A DNA stretch of 26,391 nt from an uncultured Prolixibacteraceae bacterium (GCA_937915865.1 CALGIG010000122.1:1-26391); one strand, 5' to 3'. Positions 15,340-23,433 are shown, numbered from the stretch's first letter. The notes: generated by a model from the letters alone, not told the origin. Numbers and translations: made by a program.

Positions 15340-15368
15340 AAATCCCGCCCGAAAGTGCGGGATTTTTT
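15340..15368 (+). terminator. Rho-independent terminator of the lysis cassette
   Basis: AAATCCCGC (15340-15348) pairs with GCGGGATTT (15357-15365) and a T run ends at 15368. It lies 25 bases after the spanin-like gene. Confidence 0.8.
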
Positions 15369-15385
15369 GTACTTTTGCTGTTACA

Positions 15386-15450
15386 AGAAACGTTTGAGAA
15401 ACGAAAACCTTCTGACGAGAAACGTTTGAGAAACGAATAAGAAACGGTTT
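15386..15450. repeat. Direct repeats AGAAACGTTTGAGAAACGAA
   Basis: The 20-mer AGAAACGTTTGAGAAACGAA occurs at 15386-15405 and 15418-15437, 32 bases apart. A shortened form AGAAACGGTTT follows at 15440-15450, and an inverted variant AAACCGTTTCTCAA lies at 15543-15556. The unit contains the palindrome AAACGTTT. It could be a protein-binding iteron or operator array. It sits between the lysis cassette and the CRISPR remnant, with no gene from 15315 to 15835. Confidence 0.65.
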
Positions 15451-15586
15451 TTTGTTTCCAGAAATTGAAATCAACGGAAAGTAACAGCAAATAAACACGC
15501 TACAACAGCAAAAATAAAAGCTCTTTTGCACAAAGTGGTTCTAAACCGTTTCTCAATACTATGTAATTTGTTGATTTATAGTGCTT

Positions 15587-15709
15587 ATTGTGAATAGCTT
15601 TCAAAAAATTGTATCTTTGATCTGATAAACAACTATCAAATAAATTTATCTCTGGTACCCTTGTTGTGAATTGCTTTCAAAAAATTGTATCTTTGATCTG
15701 ATAAACAAC
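15587..15709 (+). CRISPR. Two-repeat, one-spacer CRISPR remnant (type II-C-like)
   Basis: Two 47-base repeats lie at 15587-15633 and 15663-15709, separated by a 29-base unique spacer (15634-15662). They differ at only two positions (1 and 10). The second copy has matched ends GTTGT and ACAAC; the first is degenerate (ATTGT). The length, the start GTTGTGAATTGCTTTCAAA and the internal TATCTTTG resemble the long repeats of type II-C (Cas9) systems in Bacteroidota. No cas gene or recognisable tracrRNA anti-repeat is in the window, so it is an orphan. Each repeat carries TTG-N21-TATCTTTG, a full promoter whose start would fall at the repeat/spacer junction. Confidence 0.75.
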
Positions 15710-15835
15710 ACGATGTGTGTAAGTTGTAATCAATCAATTAGTTATCGCGACATTCAGGATTAAATAACGTAAGCATCCCAATTCAGCCGTATTTCTGTTT
15801 CACAATCAAACACTGATCTTTGCCTTAAAAAAGGT

Positions 15836-16183
15836 ATGTTCAGTTTGAATGAAGGCAATCGGTTTGTAGTTTGTTTGACAGGTGTTGATTTGCGCAAGGG
15901 ATTAGACGGTCTGTGCGGATTGATCCGTTATTTGTCATTGAGTCCTGTCAATGGAGATGTGTATGTGTTCCTGAATAAAAGTCGTACAACGATGAAGCTT
16001 CTTCACTGGGAGCGAGGAGGCTTTGTAATTTATTACAAGCGCATGGAAAGCGGACGCATCAGCCACAAGATTTTTTTGAAAGAAGGAGTCGGATTTCGTA
16101 CCATTCGTTGGGATGAACTGGTACTTTTTATGGAGGGAATCAGTGTGAAAATAAAACGAAGAAAACGATATAATTTTCAGTAA
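15836..16183 (+). CDS. tnpB: IS66 accessory protein TnpB
   Basis: The 115 residues match the IS66 Orf2 (TnpB) family: MFSLNEGNRFVVCLTGVDLRKGLDGLCGLI, NGDVYVFLNKSRTTMKLLHWERGGFVIYYKRME, and the basic C terminus. The family is needed with TnpC for IS66 transposition, but its mechanism is not settled. It starts 54 bases inside the left IS end, which leaves no room for a normal tnpA. The reading frame is intact and the length is normal. Confidence 0.9.
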   Translation: MFSLNEGNRFVVCLTGVDLRKGLDGLCGLIRYLSLSPVNGDVYVFLNKSRTTMKLLHWERGGFVIYYKRMESGRISHKIFLKEGVGFRTIRWDELVLFMEGISVKIKRRKRYNFQ

Positions 16184-16188
16184 AATAG

Positions 16189-16219
16189 TTGCATATCTCG
16201 TTGTATATTAGTATCTTTA
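16189..16219 (+). promoter_or_regulatory. Promoter of the IS66 transposase gene
   Basis: TTG at 16189-16191 is followed after 20 bases by TATCTTTA (16212-16219), one base off TAnnTTTG. It lies just before the tnpC start at 16235 and suggests separate transcription of the transposase. Confidence 0.45.
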
Positions 16220-16234
16220 CGTTGTAAAACAAGG

Positions 16235-17827
16235 ATGGATACACAACAAATACTACGCGAAAATGCTTTGCTGAAAGAGCAACTTCTTTTGAAAGACGAA
16301 CAACTTTTTCTCAACGAAAAGCAAATTCTTTTCATCGAAAAGCAACTTGTTTTGAAAGATGAGCAGATCCTTTTGAAAGAAGAACAGCTTCTTCGCAAGA
16401 ATGAGCGCATCCTTTATTTGGAGCGCCAACTGTTTGGCCGCCGTTCAGAAAAGAAACTGCCCGACTACAATGAGGCGCAATTATCCCTGTTTGACCCTGA
16501 GCAGGGAAAGGCTGCCCTGGAACAGGAATCCCTGGTGCTGACTACTTTGGTAGAAGATATAAAGCAAAAGGCAGAACAGCGCCGTTCTATGCAAAAGCAA
16601 CGTTTGGTATCCGGGAAACGTTCCTACAAAATCCCCCTCCATATTGAACGCAGAGAGACTGCGCTGGAACCTGAAAATGTAAATCCGGACACATGGGTTA
16701 AAATCGGTGAAGATGTAAGCGAAAGATTAATGCTTGAGCCTTCCAGGTTTTGGGTAGAGCGTACCGTTCGCCCCGTGTACAAGGTAAAGCAAGATGAACA
16801 AGCCCTTTCAGCTACCCTGGTTCAGGCACCTTCAACGCCCGTGATATTGCCGGGCTGTATAGCCGGTGAGTCGTTGTTAAGCCAGATAATAGTTGATAAA
16901 TTTCTTTACCACCTGCCCGAATACCGGCAGGCAAAACGTTTCAAAGAACTGGGAGTAGAAATAAGCACTTCGAGCATGAACCGCTGGGTACATGCCACGG
17001 CAGATAAACTTTACGGGCTTTATGCCGCGCAAATGGAGCGGGTATTATCGGCCGGCTACATTCAGGTAGACGAGACCACTCATCCGATAACCGACCGACC
17101 CGGTTCGGCACGAAAGGGCTATATCTGGGTGGTTCGTTCGGTATTGGTTCCGGGCGTATTCTTTTATTATGACAAAGGCTCCCGTTCCGGGGAGGTGGTT
17201 CTTAAAATGCTGAAAGGCTATCAGGGAGCACTGCAAACGGATGGTTATGCCGCTTATAGTATATTCGAAGAGAAAAAAGGTGTGCTTCCCCTTGGCTGCA
17301 TGGCTCATGTGAGACGTAAATTTGAAAATGCACTCACCACCACTCCCGAGGCAAAACCGGCACTTGATTACATTGCCCTGCTTTATATGTTGGAGGGAAA
17401 TCTCAGGGCGGAAGGCGCCGACTGGGAGCAAATCCGCAGGGAGCGTGAAGAGAAAGCGTATCCGATATTGCAACAAATGGAAGCATGGATGAAGCAGGCG
17501 TTTAACAGTTGTACTCCCAAAAGCCCACTGGGCAAAGCTATCAGCTATGCTTTTGGGATGTGGCCGCGTATCAGCCGGTATTGCAAAGAAGGATATTATC
17601 AGATAGACAACAATGGGGTAGAAAATGCGATTCGCCCACTTGTTGTGGGACGCAAGAATTACCTGTTCTCAGGCAATGACAGCGGTGCAGAGGACAACTG
17701 CATATTCTATACGCTGCTGGGAAGCTGCCTGCAAGCCGGTGTGGATCCTCACACATGGTTGACTTCCACACTCGAAAAAATACCGACCCTGCAAACTCCA
17801 ATAAACTGGGAAGAACTGCTCCCATAA
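16235..17827 (+). CDS. tnpC: IS66 transposase TnpC
   Basis: The 530 residues have an unusual N-terminal coiled coil (about 5-62) of heptads like LLLKDEQL, LFLNEKQI and LVLKDEQI, ending in LERQLFGRRSEKK, the usual IS66 leucine-zipper region. A zinc-finger/linker region and the DDE catalytic core follow: D279 in VDETTHP, D336 in QTDGYAAY and E463 in NGVENAIRP. GCMAHVRRKF and GRKNYLFSGN are also family blocks, and the C terminus (LLGSCLQAGVDPHTWL) matches the IS66 C-terminal domain. The reading frame is complete, so the enzyme could be active. It would cut at the IS ends and insert the element with an 8-bp target duplication. Confidence 0.95.
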   Translation: MDTQQILRENALLKEQLLLKDEQLFLNEKQILFIEKQLVLKDEQILLKEEQLLRKNERILYLERQLFGRRSEKKLPDYNEAQLSLFDPEQGKAALEQESLVLTTLVEDIKQKAEQRRSMQKQRLVSGKRSYKIPLHIERRETALEPENVNPDTWVKIGEDVSERLMLEPSRFWVERTVRPVYKVKQDEQALSATLVQAPSTPVILPGCIAGESLLSQIIVDKFLYHLPEYRQAKRFKELGVEISTSSMNRWVHATADKLYGLYAAQMERVLSAGYIQVDETTHPITDRPGSARKGYIWVVRSVLVPGVFFYYDKGSRSGEVVLKMLKGYQGALQTDGYAAYSIFEEKKGVLPLGCMAHVRRKFENALTTTPEAKPALDYIALLYMLEGNLRAEGADWEQIRREREEKAYPILQQMEAWMKQAFNSCTPKSPLGKAISYAFGMWPRISRYCKEGYYQIDNNGVENAIRPLVVGRKNYLFSGNDSGAEDNCIFYTLLGSCLQAGVDPHTWLTSTLEKIPTLQTPINWEELLP

Positions 17828-17846
17828 AACCAAATAAAACAAAGAT

Positions 17847-17891
17847 AAAACGGACTTAGAGAGTGATGTTACTCCCAGTCCGTTTTTTTTT
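17847..17891 (+). terminator. Terminator inside the IS66 right end
   Basis: AAAACGGACT (17847-17856) pairs with AGTCCGTTTT (17877-17886), with an inner GAGT/ACTC pairing and a T run. It ends tnpC transcription before the IS boundary. Confidence 0.75.
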
Positions 17892-17923
17892 AATCTATAA
17901 AGCGGCGGATTTGGGATGCTTAC

Positions 17924-17958
17924 AAAAAAACTCCTTCAAAACATGAAGGAGTTTTTTT
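17924..17958 (-). terminator. Bidirectional terminator of the two-component operon
   Basis: AAAAAAACTCCTTC (17924-17937) pairs perfectly with GAAGGAGTTTTTTT (17945-17958), loop AAAACAT. It lies 57 bases after the minus-strand response regulator stop. Being symmetric, it can work in both directions. The IS66 end lies directly against it. Confidence 0.8.
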
Positions 17959-18015
17959 GGTTTAAAATTAAAATGTCTGATCTTTATTCTTTCCAAGCTG
18001 CAAAGGCGTTTGAGC

Positions 18016-18777
18016 TTATTTCGTGTACCAAACTTTAAACTCCGGAACACGCGCTTTGCTGACAATTATTTTTTCAGGAACAATAACATGAAGATTTACA
18101 GAAAGTTTACTCCCAAACCAGATTGAGATATCCTTAATGGACTTATGCGAGACAATAAACTGGCGGTTAGCGCGAAAAAACTGTGCAGGATCAAGCTGAG
18201 CATACATATCTTCAAGCGAACTGTCAATCGTATAGGTCTGATTATCGCCGGTAATAATTTTCACCATTTTATTTTCAGTATATAAACAGGCAATCCTGTC
18301 TACTGCCAATGGTATAAACTTATCTTTGTGAGGAATTAAGAAATTCGATTTATACACTTTCTTTGTGTCTTTAAAAGCGGCAAGTACGTTTGCCAGCATA
18401 TCGGTATCATAGCTTTTTGTAGCAGCCAGATTCCGGAACTTATTCATAGCATGCTCAAAACTCTTTTCGTTGATCGGTTTGAGCAGGTAATCAATGCTGT
18501 TCACCTCGAAAGCTTTCAGCGCATATTCATCATAGGCTGTTGTGAATATGATGGGGCATGAAATCTGTACTTTATCAAAAATAGAAAAAGCAGAACCATC
18601 CGCCAGATGAATATCCATAAAAACCAGATCAGGAGCAGTATTCAGTGTAAACCATTCAATGCTTTCGTCCTCACTTTGCAGGATGGCAATCACCTGAATA
18701 TCGTCGGTCGACTGGCTGATTAAGCGTTCCAGCTTCTGAGCAGCAACCAACTCGTCTTCTACAATTACTACTTTCAT
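18016..18777 (-). CDS. LytTR-family response regulator
   Basis: The 253 residues have an N-terminal receiver domain (about 1-120) with the acidic pocket VEDE and phospho-acceptor D55 in FMDIHLADGS. The switch residues TTAYDEYALKAFEVNSIDYLLKP are present. A linker leads to the C-terminal LytTR DNA-binding domain (about 145-253; YTIDSSLEDMYAQLDPAQFFRANRQFIVSHKSI). It is the output partner of the kinase upstream. Their genes overlap by 4 bases (ATGA), so production is coupled. Likely targets are nearby promoters such as that of the RND efflux operon, but the recognition sites were not identified. Confidence 0.9.
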   Translation of the reverse strand: MKVVIVEDELVAAQKLERLISQSTDDIQVIAILQSEDESIEWFTLNTAPDLVFMDIHLADGSAFSIFDKVQISCPIIFTTAYDEYALKAFEVNSIDYLLKPINEKSFEHAMNKFRNLAATKSYDTDMLANVLAAFKDTKKVYKSNFLIPHKDKFIPLAVDRIACLYTENKMVKIITGDNQTYTIDSSLEDMYAQLDPAQFFRANRQFIVSHKSIKDISIWFGSKLSVNLHVIVPEKIIVSKARVPEFKVWYTK

Positions 18778-19823
18778 ATCAAATTTGTTTTAGCAGGTTC
18801 AATATGTTTTATCAGGGGAATTTCCACACAGAAGAAATCCGTTTGGGTAATGGTTACTTCCTTCTGAAACAAAAGGTCGTACCTTGCGGCAAGATTAGCC
18901 AGCCCGATACCTTCTCCCTGTTCAGCTTCTTTTTTCAGATGTATCAGATTCTTTACCCGAATGGTATCCTTGGGCGTCGTTTCAATAGTAATGGTCAATG
19001 GATACTTTGTACTGATCACATTGTGTTTCACCGCATTTTCTATCAGCAATTGAATACTCACAGGCATGATAAACCAGCTCTTGTACTTTTCATCAACATT
19101 ATAAACGATACTGAAATTATCGCCGTAACGAATCTTCATCAGATGAGCGAATGATTCGGCAAAATCAAGCTCCTCGCTGAGATGCATCACTTCCTTATTT
19201 CCGATAGCATAACGAAATACCGTCGACAAATGCTGTACGTATTCATGCGCTTTATCATCATCGGTTCCAATCAATCCATCCAGCGTATTCAGTGAATTAA
19301 ACAGGAAATGAGGATCAACCTGGCTTTTGAGGACTTCATAACGGATGCGGATATTCTCAGCAATTAATTTTTCATTTTCAAACAATGTCTGCTGACGTTC
19401 ATCGACAGAATAAAACATGAAGGTTAATAACAAAACCATCATATATACAACTACACTTTTTACGACAGCTGCCATTATCTGAAGGTTTTCGGGAAAAGTA
19501 ACTTCAGGCAGAAAACGAATGGAAAGTTTCGAGAAGGTTAGATTGATTGCAATGGCAATACACAAAGATACTGTACTGATTACCCTCACCTTTGCTGCTT
19601 TGGTCCATCTGAGCTGTATTATTTTGAAATTAAACATGAAAAGTAAATAAAACAGCGTAAAATCGTTTATGAAGGCTGAAATCAACCGGATAAAGTTAAC
19701 CTGCCCAATGTCTTTATTGAATATATACCCTAAAAACATAAGAGCACTCAGGAAAACACTTATCGTTAATGATAATTTTATTGCCGAGATATTAGAGAAT
19801 GGACGAAACTTTTTGTTTTTCAT
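18774..19823 (-). CDS. LytS-type membrane sensor histidine kinase
   Basis: The 349 residues have four hydrophobic stretches in the first 145 (for example LSLTISVFLSALMFLGYIF, FTLFYLLFMFNF, SVVVYMMVLLLTFMFY). A short coiled coil follows, then a His_kinase domain with the phosphorylation site H172 in SQVDPHFLFNSLNTLDGLI. The ATP-binding N-box is PVSIQLLIENAVKHN, and GEGIGLANLAARY is the G-box. No extracellular sensor domain is evident, so the signal may be sensed within the membrane. It sits 102 bases downstream of an ACP-like gene and overlaps the response regulator. Confidence 0.9.
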   Translation of the reverse strand: MKNKKFRPFSNISAIKLSLTISVFLSALMFLGYIFNKDIGQVNFIRLISAFINDFTLFYLLFMFNFKIIQLRWTKAAKVRVISTVSLCIAIAINLTFSKLSIRFLPEVTFPENLQIMAAVVKSVVVYMMVLLLTFMFYSVDERQQTLFENEKLIAENIRIRYEVLKSQVDPHFLFNSLNTLDGLIGTDDDKAHEYVQHLSTVFRYAIGNKEVMHLSEELDFAESFAHLMKIRYGDNFSIVYNVDEKYKSWFIMPVSIQLLIENAVKHNVISTKYPLTITIETTPKDTIRVKNLIHLKKEAEQGEGIGLANLAARYDLLFQKEVTITQTDFFCVEIPLIKHIEPAKTNLI

Positions 19824-19925
19824 ACAATCAGTATTTGTGCATAAAAGTACAACAAATGGTGCAATTTTTGGATAACTTTACGAGTAAGAATTTATTTTTT
19901 AAGAATGTTATTCATTACAAATATC

Positions 19926-20177
19926 TTAGGCTTCAATTGCCTGAAAGTTCATTTTGTCTCTTACAAAATTTATGGTATCGCCAATTGTAGTCAGTTTAGT
20001 ATATTCGCATTCGCTTATATGCAGTTGAAAATAGTTATTGATATAAATCACCAGACAGTTAAACTGGAATTCGTTAAATTCAAAATCCGTGACAAAAGAT
20101 GCCTCCTTACGGACTTCCGCCCGGGGGATTCCTAAGTATCTGAATATCCTTGAAAATTTTTCTTCTACTACGTCCAT
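19926..20177 (-). CDS. Acyl-carrier-protein-like protein lacking the phosphopantetheine serine
   Basis: The 83 residues align along their whole length with acyl carrier proteins. VEEKFSRIFRYLGIPRAEVRKEASFVTD corresponds to helix 1 and the loop (E. coli ACP has LGVKQEEVTNNASFVED), FNCLVIYINNYFQLHIS to helix 2, and YTKLTTIGDTINFVRDKM to the end. At the phosphopantetheine site the usual D-S-L is N35-E36-F37, so Ser36 is Glu and it cannot carry the cofactor there. It may be a structural or regulatory ACP mimic, or a decayed gene. It stands between the RND operon and the two-component system on the same strand, after a terminator. Confidence 0.6.
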   Translation of the reverse strand: MDVVEEKFSRIFRYLGIPRAEVRKEASFVTDFEFNEFQFNCLVIYINNYFQLHISECEYTKLTTIGDTINFVRDKMNFQAIEA

Positions 20178-20237
20178 ATTTTGTTATTAATTTCGGGCTG
20201 ATTACTATCAGCGTTTGATAAGGATAAATGAACAAAA

Positions 20238-20274
20238 GAACAACGACTATCCCGTTAACGCATAGTCGTTGTTC
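20238..20274 (-). terminator. Terminator of the RND efflux operon
   Basis: On the minus strand a perfect 13-bp stem (GAACAACGACTAT at 20238-20250 with ATAGTCGTTGTTC at 20262-20274) lies 13 bases after the RND stop codon and is followed by CTTTTGTTC. Confidence 0.75.
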
Positions 20275-20286
20275 GTAATTTTATGT

Positions 20287-23200
20287 TTACGCAAGGCTTG
20301 CTTCGAGTTGTCTGGCTTTTACCTTTTTAATCAATTTCTGTCTGCGTCGGGAAATCCGTTTAGCTCCCAAGCGGTCAAAGATATAATATACCACCGGAAC
20401 AACTATCAATGTAAGAATCATCGAACTGGCTAATCCGCCGATAATTACCCAGGCCATACCGTTTTTCATCTCGGCGCCGTTACCTGCGGCCAAAGCAATA
20501 GGCAACATACCGAATATCATGGCGAAAGTGGTCATCAGGATAGGACGCATACGTTCATTACCGGCTGCAATCAGCGCATTGAAAGTAGTGTAACCCTTAT
20601 CATATTTCATGTGGTTGGAGAAATCGACCAGCAGGATGGCATTCTTCGCCACCAGCCCGACCAGCACAATCATACCGATAATACTGAATATGTTCAGGGT
20701 ATTCATTGTCAGGGCTAACGCGAGTAAAGCTCCGATCATGGACAACGGAATAGAGAACAATACAATCAGTGGATCTGTCAGGGAGTTATAAAGTATAACC
20801 ATAATCAGGTAAATCAGGACAATACCAGCTAAGAACGCTACTCCAAGACTTCCGAAAGCTGTACTCTGTTGTTCCATCATACCACCTTCTTTAATCGTGA
20901 TATCGGATGGGATTTTACCGGCAATAGCGGCTTTAATTTCAGAACCAACTGTTCCCGAAGGACGTCCGATTACATTCGATTTAACCGTGATAGATGAAAT
21001 ACGGTCGGTACGTTCCAATGCCGAAGGTCCCAGGCCATAAGTAAGAGCGGCAAACTGACGCAACTCGATGATCTCTCCTCTTTTATTGATAAAGGCAAGT
21101 TTTGATACATCATCCAGTTTTGTTCGGTCAAAATTATCGATACCTACACGTATGTCGTATTCATAATTACCTTCTTTGTACTTCGACTTATCATTTCCGG
21201 TCAAAGCTGTACGAAGTGTTGTACCCACATCACTAACCGATAATCCCAACGCCGACATTTTCTCCCGGTCGAGTTTAACCTGAACTTCCTGACGCGGATC
21301 ATCGATGGAATATTTGGCATCCGTTGTTCCGGGAGTTTTACGGATAATTTCGAGGATCATGGCAGCTGTTTGCTGAACATGTTCATAATCGGCTCCCTGT
21401 ACAATCAACTGGATTGGTTCATTTGCAGAACTTTCGGCTGATACACTGGAACGTGCACGAACACCCGGAATTTGTCTCATGATATCTTCTTTGGTCTTTT
21501 GAGCAAAGTCCGCAACACCCATTTTACGTTTGTCCTTGTCCACCAGTTTAACTGCAATGGTGGTGATGTTGTTTTTGGTAGTAGTTGCAGACATACCCAC
21601 ATTGGTGTACACCCTCAACACTTCGGGATAAGTACGGATGATCTTTTCAGCCTTCATGGTAAGTTGATTATTCTCATACACCGTCAGCTGCGGATTCATA
21701 TCCAGGGTAACAATGTATTCGCCTCTATCCATATCGGGCATAAATGCAAATCCGATAAATCCGGTTGGAATCAGTGCAAACGAAGCAATGAACATAACCG
21801 ATGTCACAGCCAGTATGGTTGCTTTATGTTTCAGACTTTTTGCCAGTAAACCGGTATACCAGTTCTTTATTGAATCAAAAGTACGTTCAATATAGCGGGA
21901 GAATCTTGCCGACAGTGACATGCGGGTATCATCGGGCATCGTTCCGAAACGTGACATCAAAAGCGGGGTTACGGTAAACGATACCAACAAACTGGACAGG
22001 GTAGCGATCACAATAGGCATAGCAAATTCTTTCAGGATATTACCAATCAACCCACCGCTAATGGCCATTGGAAGAAATACCACCACGATTACAAGCGTAA
22101 TAGCCAGACAGGTAAACATAATCTGTTTGCTGCCATCAAGCGCCGCCTGCCATTTTGTTTTTCCTTTTTCCATGTGGCGGGAAATGTTCTCGATGACCAC
22201 AATAGAGTCATCCACCAAGATACCGACTACCAGCGACAGCGCCATCAATGACATCATATTCAGCGAGTAACCCAGCATGTACATAACAATAAATGCCGGA
22301 ATAATGGAGAGTGGAACCGCAACCATTACAATGAGCGCGCTCCTGATATTATGAAGGAAAATAAAACAAACAAATGCCACAATCAGGATAGCCAGCACCA
22401 GGTCAATAACCACTCCGTTGGCAGATGCACGGGTATATACCGAATCATCCGTTGCAATTTCAAATTTCACATTGCTGGAAGCATATTCAGCTTCAACGGC
22501 TTTCAGTTCTTTCTTAGCCATATCAGCTACATTTACCGCGTTCGCGTCGTTTTGTTTCTGAACGGAAATACCGATGGCATCACGATCGTTGATACGGTTA
22601 ATCAACTTTTGCTCCACTACTCCATCTTCCACTTCTGCCACATCCATCACTTTCACTTTTCCACCGTTGGGGGTAGTGGCAATCACGGTATTGCGGAGGT
22701 CGTTCAGATTTGAATACTTGGCAGCCAGACGTACGGAATATACAGCCTCTTTGTTTTCAACATTTCCGGCCGGTATTTCCATGTTGGAAGTCTGAATAGC
22801 CTGTAATACCTGCAATACAGATAACTTGTAGGCTTTCAGTCTTTCCTCATCAATATTAACTCTGATTTCACGTTCGCGTCCACCACTTATCTTTACGGTA
22901 CCCACACCCGGAAGTTTAGCCAGACGGGGTTGAATCCGGTCTTCCACCAATTTGTAAAACTCGGTGGACGACATGGAGGAAGATGCAGCCACATTGAGGA
23001 TGGCTTTTTCGTCCAGTGCCACCTTGTTGATAGAAGGTTCCAGTACATCTGTAGGGAGATTGGATTTGATTGCCGAAATTTTTCGTTGAGCTTCCTGAAC
23101 GGCCAGATTGGCATCGGAACCTTCATTCAGCGTTACAGCAATAACAGATACGCCCTCCATCGAGGTTGAATTTATTTTCTTTAAGTTTTCGAGCGTTGAA

Positions 23201-23412
23201 AGCGCGTCCTCAATCTTTTTAGTTACCGAAGTTTCCACTTCCGATGCTCCCGCACCGGGATATACCGTTTGCACTGTAAGTACAGGCAGCTCAAACTTAG
23301 GTAATAAATTAAGGTTAAGCATTTTGAATGATATCAATCCTCCGAGAGCCAGCATCGTAAAAATTACGGTGATGATCAGAGGTTTCTTCATTGATGTTTC
23401 TACTATATTCAT
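20287..23412 (-). CDS. HAE-type RND multidrug efflux pump (AcrB-like)
   Basis: The 1041 residues have the usual 12-helix RND design with two large periplasmic loops. The N terminus MNIVETSMKKPLIITVIFTM is canonical. The proton-relay pair D401-D402 lies in GILVDDSIVVIEN, and the partner lysine lies in GLVAKNAILLVDF of the second half. PGAGASEVE and the C-terminal domain are typical of AcrB/MexB-like pumps, not of the metal pumps: it lacks the DFG...D...E pattern of CzcA. It should export amphipathic compounds from the inner membrane to the outside using the proton gradient. It is cotranscribed with an adaptor and a TolC; the reading frame is complete. The C terminus is basic (RRRQKLIKKVKARQ). 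Confidence 0.9.
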   Translation of the reverse strand: MNIVETSMKKPLIITVIFTMLALGGLISFKMLNLNLLPKFELPVLTVQTVYPGAGASEVETSVTKKIEDALSTLENLKKINSTSMEGVSVIAVTLNEGSDANLAVQEAQRKISAIKSNLPTDVLEPSINKVALDEKAILNVAASSSMSSTEFYKLVEDRIQPRLAKLPGVGTVKISGGREREIRVNIDEERLKAYKLSVLQVLQAIQTSNMEIPAGNVENKEAVYSVRLAAKYSNLNDLRNTVIATTPNGGKVKVMDVAEVEDGVVEQKLINRINDRDAIGISVQKQNDANAVNVADMAKKELKAVEAEYASSNVKFEIATDDSVYTRASANGVVIDLVLAILIVAFVCFIFLHNIRSALIVMVAVPLSIIPAFIVMYMLGYSLNMMSLMALSLVVGILVDDSIVVIENISRHMEKGKTKWQAALDGSKQIMFTCLAITLVIVVVFLPMAISGGLIGNILKEFAMPIVIATLSSLLVSFTVTPLLMSRFGTMPDDTRMSLSARFSRYIERTFDSIKNWYTGLLAKSLKHKATILAVTSVMFIASFALIPTGFIGFAFMPDMDRGEYIVTLDMNPQLTVYENNQLTMKAEKIIRTYPEVLRVYTNVGMSATTTKNNITTIAVKLVDKDKRKMGVADFAQKTKEDIMRQIPGVRARSSVSAESSANEPIQLIVQGADYEHVQQTAAMILEIIRKTPGTTDAKYSIDDPRQEVQVKLDREKMSALGLSVSDVGTTLRTALTGNDKSKYKEGNYEYDIRVGIDNFDRTKLDDVSKLAFINKRGEIIELRQFAALTYGLGPSALERTDRISSITVKSNVIGRPSGTVGSEIKAAIAGKIPSDITIKEGGMMEQQSTAFGSLGVAFLAGIVLIYLIMVILYNSLTDPLIVLFSIPLSMIGALLALALTMNTLNIFSIIGMIVLVGLVAKNAILLVDFSNHMKYDKGYTTFNALIAAGNERMRPILMTTFAMIFGMLPIALAAGNGAEMKNGMAWVIIGGLASSMILTLIVVPVVYYIFDRLGAKRISRRRQKLIKKVKARQLEASLA

Positions 23413-23433
23413 AATAAAACTGTTGGATTAAAA

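Larger units (their letters stand above)
15769..17923 (+). mobile_element. IS66-family insertion sequence
   Basis: The ends GTAAGCATCCCAA (15769-15781) and TTGGGATGCTTAC (17911-17923) are perfect inverted repeats that extend with 19 of 21 matches. The GTAAGC start is typical of IS66. The element holds tnpB and tnpC but no tnpA. The 8-base flanks (TAAATAAC left, AAAAAAAC right) agree at only 6 of 8, so the target duplication is not intact. The right end abuts the first base of the terminator of the LytTR operon. Confidence 0.9.

Noticed and set aside
15741..15768. Possible third CRISPR repeat (GTTAT...ATAAC) 31 bases after the second repeat
   Set aside because: Only the ends resemble the repeat; the interior, including TATCTTTG, does not match.
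15761..15768. 8-base target duplication for IS66
   Set aside because: TAAATAAC and AAAAAAAC agree at 6 of 8 positions only, so a true duplication cannot be claimed.
15315..15835. tracrRNA or cas genes near the CRISPR remnant
   Set aside because: On reading I found no anti-repeat (TGAAAGCAATTCACAAC-like) and no open frame for Cas9, Cas1 or Cas2 in the window.
16177..16410. Minus-strand 77-codon frame rich in RSCSSFK units
   Set aside because: It is the antisense shadow of the heptad repeats of the IS66 transposase.
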